Below the pieces are notes generated by a model that saw only the letters and a program-made list of their open reading frames with translations, was not told the origin of the DNA and made no database searches. The position numbers and the translations under genes were made by a program. A stretch of 19,545 nucleotides of DNA from CAZEQL01 sp964514415. GTDB taxonomy: Bacteria > Chloroflexota > Dehalococcoidia > GIF9 > AB-539-J10. This document shows, one piece after another, positions 13,911 through 19,545 of the stretch; position 1 is the first letter of the stretch, and every line of letters starts with the position of its first letter. The stretch spans positions 1 through 19,545 of the forward strand of contig CAZEQL010000021.1 of assembly GCA_964514415.1 (NCBI GenBank), given 5' to 3'.

Positions 13911-14678
13911 ATGCTTAATAAAATTATCGCTCTAAAAAGAGAAGAAGTCGAACAGAGGAAGAAGACGCTACCCTTGAGCTACCTGGAGGAACGTATTACT
14001 GTCCAGCGGAAACCCCTTGACTTTGCTTCTGCTCTCAATGGTAACCACATTCGACTCATTGCCGAAGTGAAACAAGCATCACCATCGCGAGGAATCCTCC
14101 GCCCCAACCTCAACCCCGCCGAGCTAGCCAAAGTCTACGCTCAGGGTGGCGCTGCCGCTATTTCAGTGCTAACCGAGGCAAACTATTTCAAGGGCAATAT
14201 TGATTACCTAACAGCGATAGGGGAAGCAGTTAATCTTCCATTGCTAAGGAAGGATTTCATCTTTGACTCCTACCAGGTATATGAGTCCCGCGCTTACGGC
14301 GCAGATGCTTTATTGTTAATAGTAGCTATTTTAGAACAAGAGCAGCTTAAAGAACTCCTCTCGTTGAGTCATGGACTTGGTTTAAAGTGCCTGGTTGAAG
14401 TTCACAACGAAGACGAGGCAGAAAGAGCGGTTCTCAGCGAAGCGGAAATCATCGGGATCAATAATCGAGACTTGAATACTTTCACCGTTGACATGAATAC
14501 AACTCGCAGTTTACGTCCTCTCATCCCCAAGCAGCGAATAGTGGTTGCCGAAAGTGGCATTAAGAGCCGGAGTGATATCGAAAAGCTGGGGGAATGGGGG
14601 GTTGACGCCGTGCTTGTTGGCGAGGCCTTGGTTGCCGCCGATAACATTCTGGTCAAGATGAAGGAGCTGCTGTCGTGA
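13911..14678 (+). CDS. trpC: Indole-3-glycerol phosphate synthase
   Basis: TrpC closes the indole ring, converting CdRP to indole-3-glycerol phosphate with loss of CO2. The 255-aa TIM barrel shows the family start MLNKIIALKREEV, the catalytic segment IAEVKQASPSRG (50-61; Glu52, Lys54), LLRKDFIFDSYQVYE (111-125, with Lys114), CLVEVHNEDEA, IIGINNRDLNTF and VAESGIKSRSD. All expected catalytic residues are present. The start is kept at ATG 13911 because the N-terminal sequence fits the family, although no Shine-Dalgarno is evident in the repeat-rich gap upstream. It overlaps trpF by GTGA (14675-14678) and is not fused to trpF. Confidence 0.95.
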   Translation: MLNKIIALKREEVEQRKKTLPLSYLEERITVQRKPLDFASALNGNHIRLIAEVKQASPSRGILRPNLNPAELAKVYAQGGAAAISVLTEANYFKGNIDYLTAIGEAVNLPLLRKDFIFDSYQVYESRAYGADALLLIVAILEQEQLKELLSLSHGLGLKCLVEVHNEDEAERAVLSEAEIIGINNRDLNTFTVDMNTTRSLRPLIPKQRIVVAESGIKSRSDIEKLGEWGVDAVLVGEALVAADNILVKMKELLS

Positions 14679-15382
14679 CCCATGTAAAGATTTGTGGTAT
14701 CAAAGACAAAGAGCATGCATTGGCTACAGTTGAGGCCGGCGCTGATTTTATCGGATTGGTTTTTGCTCCCAGCAAAAGACAGGTCAATCTTAAAGAGGCA
14801 CGCGAAATAGCTAATGTGGTAAAGAAAGGCAGCAATACCACACGCCCCTCGCCAGATAAAGGGAGGGTGAGGGAGAGCCTTTTCCCCTCACCACAAGTGG
14901 TCGGTGTATTTGTCAATATGCCAGTCCCCAAAGTAAACGAAATCGCTGACTTTTGTGACTTGGATTGGGTTCAGCTAAGTGGCGACGAATCCTGGGAATA
15001 TTGCCGTGGCATCACCAAGCCAATCATTAAGGCTATTCGAATAGGCCAGCAACACTCCGAGGAAATATGCATTGAGCTGACTGCTGGAGCTAAGATGCTT
15101 TGCACACAAAGGTTCATTGCCCTCCTCGATTCTCAGGTTGGGGACAAATATGGTGGGACGGGCATAACCTTTAATTGGAATTTAGCCCAGCAGGTAGCCA
15201 GGAATTTCCCGGTCATTATCGCTGGTGGACTGGACACAGAGAACGTAGCTCAAGTAATCAAGCTAGTAAGACCTTGGGGAGTAGATGTATCCTCCGGGGT
15301 AGAGATAGAAGGAAGCAAGGATGCAGCTAAGATAAGAACATTTATCGAAGTAGTGAGGAAAGCCGATGACAGCAAAAGGTAA
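14675..15382 (+). CDS. trpF: Phosphoribosylanthranilate isomerase with a repeat-derived insert
   Basis: TrpF carries out the Amadori rearrangement of phosphoribosyl-anthranilate to CdRP. The start is GTG at 14675, overlapping the trpC stop, with AAGGAG (14661-14666) 8 nt upstream. KICGI (5-9) with the general base Cys7, GLVFAPSKR, VVGVFVN, LLDS with the general acid Asp151, GGTG (159-162), IAGGLD and VDVSSGVE are all present. At 235 aa it is about 25 residues longer than usual. The excess lies at about residues 51-74, between the helix after SKRQV and VVGVFVN, and is encoded by a palindromic GC-rich repeat. The insert falls in a surface region away from the active-site motifs, so activity is probably kept. 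The last 17 nt overlap trpB. Confidence 0.93.
   Translation: MTHVKICGIKDKEHALATVEAGADFIGLVFAPSKRQVNLKEAREIANVVKKGSNTTRPSPDKGRVRESLFPSPQVVGVFVNMPVPKVNEIADFCDLDWVQLSGDESWEYCRGITKPIIKAIRIGQQHSEEICIELTAGAKMLCTQRFIALLDSQVGDKYGGTGITFNWNLAQQVARNFPVIIAGGLDTENVAQVIKLVRPWGVDVSSGVEIEGSKDAAKIRTFIEVVRKADDSKR
14825..14896. repeat. REP-like palindromic repeat inserted inside trpF
   Basis: GGTGAGGG (14866-14873) and CCCTCACC (14885-14892) form an 8-bp stem, preceded by CGCCCCTCGCC and AAAGGGAGGG. On the minus strand the composition CTCTCCCTCACCCTCCC resembles the dispersed CCCTCACCC...CTCTCCC repeats common between genes in many bacteria. Here it is read in frame as about 24 extra residues (Thr, Arg, Ser, Pro-rich) without a stop. 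Boundaries are approximate, set by where family-like TrpF sequence resumes. Confidence 0.65.
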
Positions 15383-16571
15383 GCAGTTGCCCAACTCCCA
15401 TGGTTATTTTGGACAATTCGGAGGCAGGTTTGCACCCGAAGTTCTTATGCCAGCTTTAGACGAATTGGAGACTGCTTATAAGGAGGTAAATAGTGATCCA
15501 GCTTTTTGGGCTGAGTTTGATTCCTTATCTCACGACTACTCAGGGAGGCCAACACCGCTTTACTTTGCTAAGAGACTCACCAAGCACTGTGGGGGTGCTC
15601 AAATTTTCCTTAAGAGAGAGGATTTAGCCCATACCGGAGCTCATAAGATAAATAATGCTTTGGGACAAGGTCTTCTCGCCAAGAGAATGGGAAAGCGGAG
15701 GGTTATCGCGGAGACTGGCGCTGGGCAACATGGTGTAGCCGCTGCTACCATATGTGCCAAGTTAGGACTGAATTGCATCGTCTATATGGGAGAGGAAGAC
15801 ATAAGTCGCCAATCACTTAATGTCTTTCGTATGAAGCTGCTGGGTGCGGAGGTACGTCCTGTCTCTTCAGGCAGTAAAACTCTAAAGGATGCCATCAATG
15901 AAGCTATAAGAGACTGGGTAACTAACGTGAGAGGTACTTATTATCTTTTAGGCTCGGTTGTAGGTCCTCACCCCTATCCGGTAATGGTGCGTGATTTTCA
16001 ATCAATCATAGGCAAAGAAACTAAGCAACAGATTTTAGCTAAGTGCAACCGCTTACCTGACTACATAATTGCCTGCGTAGGCGGTGGCAGCAATGCTATA
16101 GGGATTTTTCACTCCTTTGTAGATGATAAGAATGTCAAGTTCATCGGGGTAGAAGCGGCAGGAAGAGGTATCAAGTCAGGTAAACATGCCGCCTCCCTGG
16201 TTGCAGGGAAATTCGGGGTGCTTCATGGAGCTAAATCCTACCTCCTCCAGGACAATGCCGGACAGATTATGGAAACACACAGTATCTCCGCCGGACTGGA
16301 TTACCCAGGTGTAGGACCAGAACATAGTTACTACAAAGCTATCGGACGTGCCACTTATGTTGCAGTAAACGATGAAGAGGCATTGGAAGCCTTCCAGCTT
16401 CTTTGCCAAACTGAGGGCATTATCCCAGCACTTGAACCAGCTCACGCCATATCCCACGCCGCTAACGTGGCAAGCTCCCTGGATAAGGAGCAGCTTATCG
16501 TAGTCAACCTCTCTGGTCGCGGCGATAAGGATATGGACATCGTGGTTAAAGCATTAGGAGTGAAAATATGA
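15366..16571 (+). CDS. trpB: Tryptophan synthase beta chain (TrpB1)
   Basis: TrpB1 is the PLP enzyme that condenses indole, channelled from TrpA, with serine to give tryptophan. The 401-aa protein starts with the typical GYFGQFGGRFAPEVLMPAL. It has the PLP lysine Lys94 in HTGAHKINN, the catalytic Glu116 in AETGAGQHG, the phosphate-binding GGGSNAIG, and LEPAHAISHA. Residues such as GEEDISRQ and the N-terminal region known to contact TrpA mark it as the TrpB1 class. The ATG at 15366 lies inside the end of trpF with GAGGAAAG upstream, and the stop overlaps trpA as ATGA. That arrangement supports an alpha2-beta2 complex with the TrpA next to it. Confidence 0.96.
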   Translation: MTAKGKQLPNSHGYFGQFGGRFAPEVLMPALDELETAYKEVNSDPAFWAEFDSLSHDYSGRPTPLYFAKRLTKHCGGAQIFLKREDLAHTGAHKINNALGQGLLAKRMGKRRVIAETGAGQHGVAAATICAKLGLNCIVYMGEEDISRQSLNVFRMKLLGAEVRPVSSGSKTLKDAINEAIRDWVTNVRGTYYLLGSVVGPHPYPVMVRDFQSIIGKETKQQILAKCNRLPDYIIACVGGGSNAIGIFHSFVDDKNVKFIGVEAAGRGIKSGKHAASLVAGKFGVLHGAKSYLLQDNAGQIMETHSISAGLDYPGVGPEHSYYKAIGRATYVAVNDEEALEAFQLLCQTEGIIPALEPAHAISHAANVASSLDKEQLIVVNLSGRGDKDMDIVVKALGVKI

Positions 16572-17350
16572 GCCGTATTGCCTCTGTTTTCGCCAAACCA
16601 AACCACATAGCCTTGATTCCCTATGTAACTGTAGGTTACCCCAGCATTGAAGCAACTTTGAAAGTAGTTCCTATCCTCGCTGAAAGTGGGTGTGACATTG
16701 TAGAACTGGGCATTCCCTTCTCCGATCCCGTGGCAGATGGCGTCACCATACAAGAAGCAAGCTTTCATGCTTTGCAAAATGGAGTTACCCCTGATGTTTG
16801 CCTCGACGTGGCCAGTCAACTACGCCAAAAAGTTGAAATACCTCTGATATTTATGACCTACTTCAACCCAGTATTCAACTACGGCATTGATAAATTCTGT
16901 GATGCCAGTGCCAGATCAGGCATTGATGGCTTAATTATCCCTGACCTTCCTCCGGAGGAAGGTTCGGAGATGGAAGCCATCACACAAAATCATAGTCTTG
17001 CCCTCATATACCTTCTGGCTCCCAACAGCATGGAAAGGCGTATCCAGCTTGTAGCTCAAAAATCCCGAGGCTTCATATATCTAGTTTCAGTAACGGGGGT
17101 TACTGGAGCTAGAGAAAACTTACCTGCAGATTTGGAGGCATTTATAGCCAGAGTACGAGCAGTAACTAGCCAGCCCCTTTGTGTAGGGTTTGGAATATCT
17201 ACCCCACAACAAGCTGTACAGGTAAGCAAGATAGCCGACGGGGTGATTGTGGGGAGTCGAATCATACAGCTTATGGAATCCGAGGAAAACAATTCGAGTT
17301 CCCTGCAAGATTTTATCATAGAATTAAGAAATGCTCTTGACAAATCATGA
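16568..17350 (+). CDS. trpA: Tryptophan synthase alpha chain
   Basis: TrpA cleaves indole-3-glycerol phosphate to indole and glyceraldehyde 3-phosphate and passes indole to TrpB. The 260-aa TIM barrel has LIPYVTVGYP (16-25), VELGIPFSDP (45-54) with catalytic Glu46 and Asp57 shortly after, MTYFNPVFNYG, GLIIPDLPPEE with Pro and Asp in place, SVTGVTGAR, and VGFGISTPQQ with GVIVGSRI. The common DGPTIQ segment reads DGVTIQ, a minor change. Start overlaps the trpB stop (ATGA). A 158-nt gap follows before trpB2. Confidence 0.95.
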   Translation: MSRIASVFAKPNHIALIPYVTVGYPSIEATLKVVPILAESGCDIVELGIPFSDPVADGVTIQEASFHALQNGVTPDVCLDVASQLRQKVEIPLIFMTYFNPVFNYGIDKFCDASARSGIDGLIIPDLPPEEGSEMEAITQNHSLALIYLLAPNSMERRIQLVAQKSRGFIYLVSVTGVTGARENLPADLEAFIARVRAVTSQPLCVGFGISTPQQAVQVSKIADGVIVGSRIIQLMESEENNSSSLQDFIIELRNALDKS

Positions 17351-17373
17351 TTATTTCAAAGGAGGGATGGAAC

Positions 17374-17397
17374 ATGGCAATTATATTGAGGAATTGA
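17374..17397 (+). other. Seven-codon mini-ORF with strong Shine-Dalgarno
   Basis: AAAGGAGGG (17358-17366) is followed 7 nt later by ATG and then Ala-Ile-Ile-Leu-Arg-Asn-stop. The ribosome site is as good as any in the window, yet the frame ends after seven codons. It could be the stub of a decayed gene in the trpA-trpB2 gap or a small leader peptide that sets ribosome flow into trpB2. No attenuator hairpin with a T-run follows. A short hairpin TTGTGG/CCACAA (17474-17479 with 17487-17492) lies just before the trpB2 Shine-Dalgarno. Confidence 0.35.
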
Positions 17398-17508
17398 CGC
17401 CACCCCGCGGCGCCATAGTATCAAAGTTACAAGACACTCAAACAAGTTCATCGAAGTAAAAATACAATTCAGTTTGTGGGCTAAAGCCACAAGAGTAAGG
17501 AGGCAAAA

Positions 17509-18873
17509 ATGGATAAGAGAACAAAATTTACTCTGGACGAAGAGGAGATGCCAAAATATTGGTATAACATTCAGGCAGATTTGCCTGAGCCACTACCGCC
17601 GGTTTTGCATCCCGCCACAGGAAAGCCAGTAGGTCCCGATGACCTGACCCCTCTTTTCCCCATGGAATTAATTAAGCAGGAAGTGAGCACCGAGAGGTGG
17701 ATTGAAATCCCTGAAGAGGTGCGGGATATCTATCGACTATGGAGACCAACAACCTTATTTCGGGCACACAGATTGGAGAAAGCTCTGGATACACCAGCCA
17801 AGATTTTCTATAAGTATGAGGGGTCAAGCCCTCCAGGTAGCCACAAGCCCAACACCGCCATAGCTCAAGCTTACTACAACAAGCAAGAGGGAATCAAGAG
17901 AATAACCACCGAGACCGGAGCCGGGCAGTGGGGGAGTGCCCTATCCTTTGCCGGTGCTTGCTTCGGCATTGAAATCAAGGTTTACATGGTCGCTATCAGC
18001 TATCACCAAAAGCCCTATCGCCGCATCATGATGGAGACATGGGGAGGTAACTGCGTGCCCAGTCCTAGTCCAGATACCCAGACAGGACGTGCTATGTTAG
18101 CAAAAGACCCTGACTGCCCTGGCAGCTTGGGGCTTGCTATCAGCGAGGCAGTAGAGGATTGCGTGTCTCGTGATGATACCCACTATGCCCTGGGCAGCGT
18201 GCTTAACCATGTCCTGCTGCATCAAACTATCAATGGACTGGAAGCAAAGAAGCTAATGGAGAAGGCAGATGCCTACCCCGATATTATCATCGGCTGCATC
18301 GGCGGCGGCTCAAACTTTGCTGGCCTGTATTTGCCCTTTGTAAAAGATAAAATTGATGGGGCAAAGCCAGACTTGCGTATCATCAATGTCGAGCCGACGA
18401 GCTGCCCTACCATGACCAAGGGACCCTATGCCTATGATTTCGGCGACGTGGCTGGGCTTACACCTCTAATGAAGATGTTTACCCTGGGACATGCCTTTAT
18501 TCCGCCTCCAATCCATGCCGGTGGATTGCGCTATCATGGGATGGCACCCATCATATGCCACCTGAATAAATTGGGGCTAGTTGAAGCCAGAGCTGAGCAT
18601 CAGCTTGGCACTTTTGAGGCCGGCATAACCTTCGCCCGCACCGAGGGCATTATCAGCGCCCCAGAGCCAAACCATGCCATTAAGGTAGTTATTGACGAAG
18701 CCCTTAAATGCAAAGAATCTGGCGAGTCAAAAACCATCCTGCTGGCTCACAGCGGACATGGTCATGTTGATATGGCTGCCTACGATGCCTATCTTTCGGG
18801 CAAGCTCCAAGACTATGAGTATCCCAACGAGAAGATAAAGGAGGCACTAGCTCAACTACCAAAGGTGAGCTAA
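17509..18873 (+). CDS. TrpB2-type tryptophan synthase beta chain
   Basis: This 454-aa PLP enzyme belongs to the TrpB2 class, a distinct and longer branch than the TrpB1 at 15366. It has the extended N-terminus with WYNIQADLPEPLPP, WRPTTLFRAHRLE, the PLP lysine Lys113 in SSPPGSHKPNT, ETGAGQWGSALSFA (TrpB1 has QHG), SYHQKPYRR, the phosphate site CIGGGSNFAG, and GLRYHGMAPI. The C-terminus ends LLAHSGHGHVD. Shine-Dalgarno AAGGAGG (17497-17503) gives a clear start. TrpB2 proteins lack the usual TrpA-contact surface and are thought to salvage free indole or act with other partners. Its place after trpA suggests control by the same T-box, though the 158-nt gap could hide its own promoter. Confidence 0.93.
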   Translation: MDKRTKFTLDEEEMPKYWYNIQADLPEPLPPVLHPATGKPVGPDDLTPLFPMELIKQEVSTERWIEIPEEVRDIYRLWRPTTLFRAHRLEKALDTPAKIFYKYEGSSPPGSHKPNTAIAQAYYNKQEGIKRITTETGAGQWGSALSFAGACFGIEIKVYMVAISYHQKPYRRIMMETWGGNCVPSPSPDTQTGRAMLAKDPDCPGSLGLAISEAVEDCVSRDDTHYALGSVLNHVLLHQTINGLEAKKLMEKADAYPDIIIGCIGGGSNFAGLYLPFVKDKIDGAKPDLRIINVEPTSCPTMTKGPYAYDFGDVAGLTPLMKMFTLGHAFIPPPIHAGGLRYHGMAPIICHLNKLGLVEARAEHQLGTFEAGITFARTEGIISAPEPNHAIKVVIDEALKCKESGESKTILLAHSGHGHVDMAAYDAYLSGKLQDYEYPNEKIKEALAQLPKVS

Positions 18874-18901
18874 ATTATAAAACTAAACCGTTCGCTTTAG
18901 C

Positions 18902-18966
18902 GCCATCTTGAGCGTAGTGAAGAATCTTCGATATCCTTCAGGTCCTTTACTTCGTTCAGGGTGGCA
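18902..18966. repeat. Degenerate relative of the 78-bp palindromic element
   Basis: The ends GCCATCTTGA and TCAGGGTGGC are inverted repeats with 8 of 10 matches. The left part (18903-18927) matches the left part of the element at 8252-8276 at 20 of 25 positions. The rest has drifted. It lies shortly after trpB2, in the gap 18874-19137, which otherwise holds only the gene remnant described separately. Confidence 0.55.
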
Positions 18967-19001
18967 TAAAAACTCAGAGTACTATGAAAGTGACTGAACG
19001 C

Positions 19002-19109
19002 TTATCGTAAAGCTACCTTCATCTCTCCACATCCCAAGCTTACGTCCGCCCCCATCTCTTCAGCTACAGTGGCCAACTCCTCCCTGCTCCCATCCTCATA
19101 TGGGAGCGT
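19002..19109 (-). pseudogene. Short gene remnant, about 35 codons
   Basis: On the minus strand an open frame without a start codon at its left edge runs from 19109 to a TAA at 19004-19002. It reads like real protein: YEDGSREELATV, then AEEMGADVSLGCGEM, then KVALR. A stop codon (19112-19110) lies inside the sequence ATGGGAGCGTTTA, a 13-mer also found after both MFS duplicates. The fragment looks like the C-terminal end of a gene cut off by a rearrangement at that motif. I do not recognise the parent protein. Confidence 0.35.
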
Positions 19110-19137
19110 TTATTCGGTTCCAAGATCTATTAAATTA

Positions 19138-19467
19138 TCACTCGCCCACAACCTTGCCAACCGCGCTATGGAACACTTGCCACTCACCCAGCTTCCCAAC
19201 TAGAATCTGATGACCTTTCTCAGTCAACTCATAACATCGCCGCTTTTGTTTCCGAACTTGCTGCCATGAGCTTAGCACCAACTCTTCCTTCTCCAAACGG
19301 CGCAACGCAGAATATATAGTGCTCTCCTTAAACTTAAAATATCCCTGACTCCTTTTCTCCAGCTCTTTAATAATCTGGTAGCCGTGCATAGGCAATTCAC
19401 CAATAAGAACGAGCAACAAGGGCTCTACCACACCTCTCAGTAACTCACGAACATAAGATTGCGTCAC
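19138..19467 (-). CDS. PadR-family transcriptional regulator
   Basis: This 109-aa protein is a short, single-domain PadR winged-helix repressor. It shows LLLVLIGELPMHGYQIIKELEKRS (residues 17-40), GYFKFKESTIYSALRRLEKEELV with the recognition helix, and the wing RRCYELTEKGHQIL, all in family order. There is no ligand-binding extension beyond the usual C-terminal helix used for dimerisation. The start is GTG at 19467; no clear Shine-Dalgarno is visible, and the promoter's start site lies close to it. Such repressors often control themselves and a neighbouring transporter or detoxification gene. The partner gene would be past the end of the window, or it may be solitary. The direct repeat in its promoter is a candidate operator. 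Confidence 0.85.
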   Translation of the reverse strand: MTQSYVRELLRGVVEPLLLVLIGELPMHGYQIIKELEKRSQGYFKFKESTIYSALRRLEKEELVLSSWQQVRKQKRRCYELTEKGHQILVGKLGEWQVFHSAVGKVVGE

Positions 19468-19478
19468 CGCTCTACTGG

Positions 19479-19521
19479 TATATCACTTATGTAGTATATC
19501 ACTCACAGTAGATTAAGTCAC
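19479..19521 (-). promoter_or_regulatory. padR promoter with direct-repeat operator candidate
   Basis: Read on the minus strand, GTGACT (19521-19516) and TATACT (19498-19493) form a -35/-10 pair with a 17-bp spacer. The plus-strand 9-mer TATATCACT occurs twice, at 19479-19487 and 19495-19503, 16 bp apart, covering the -10 box and start-site region. Binding there would block transcription, which fits autorepression by PadR. This is inferred from position and repetition only. Confidence 0.45.
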
Positions 19522-19545
19522 TTCATCTCTAATCCCCGGCGCAAT

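Noticed and set aside
14653..14931. Minus-strand frame of 92 codons across the start of trpF.
   Set aside because: It is antisense to intact trpC-trpF and gets its reading from the GC-rich palindromic repeat, a common source of spurious proteins.

Overview
The window is a 19.5 kb stretch of chromosome at moderate GC. It carries two tRNA genes without an encoded CCA end, a lone undecaprenyl diphosphate synthase gene, a catabolic-looking cluster of seven genes, and a complete tryptophan operon behind a T-box leader. A Trp T-box, a full trpEGDCFBA set with a second TrpB (TrpB2), and clusters of CaiB-type CoA transferase with OxlT/MCT-like MFS transporters together suggest a Gram-positive-like or Chloroflexota (Dehalococcoidia-like) bacterium. 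That placement is inference; no rRNA or marker gene here settles it.

Layout. 1-800: tRNA-Gly(CCC), a small unknown ORF just behind a perfect sigma70-type promoter (probably leaderless), and tRNA-Lys(TTT). 803-1495 (minus): uppS. 1776-9686 (plus): family III CoA transferase, an NMO/FabK-like flavoprotein, a crotonase-fold protein, an MFS transporter, an MBL-fold protein, and two near-identical MFS transporters. The first genes are closely spaced or overlap, each with a good Shine-Dalgarno, so they read as one unit for import and CoA-dependent processing of a carboxylic acid. The substrate cannot be read from the sequence. Two of its enzymes lack residues considered catalytic in their superfamilies. 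The last two MFS genes are a tandem duplication with tracts of exact identity (324 bp and 166 bp) beside a diverged first transmembrane region. A nested palindromic element of about 78 bp sits between them.

9739-18873: a promoter, then a T-box leader with a UGG (Trp) specifier, a UGGC tRNA-end-binding bulge and a strong intrinsic terminator. It is followed by trpE, trpG, an unknown three-helix membrane protein, trpD, trpC, trpF, trpB, trpA and trpB2. Most junctions overlap (ATGA/GTGA or longer), so translation is likely coupled. The unknown membrane gene shares ATGA overlaps with both trpG and trpD, so it is a true operon member and the least explained gene here. trpF carries an in-frame insertion made by a palindromic GC-rich repeat.

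18874-19545: a degenerate relative of the palindromic element, a short gene remnant, and a PadR-family regulator on the minus strand whose promoter contains a direct repeat that may be its own operator.

No CRISPR array, insertion sequence with a transposase, phage gene or replication origin is visible.
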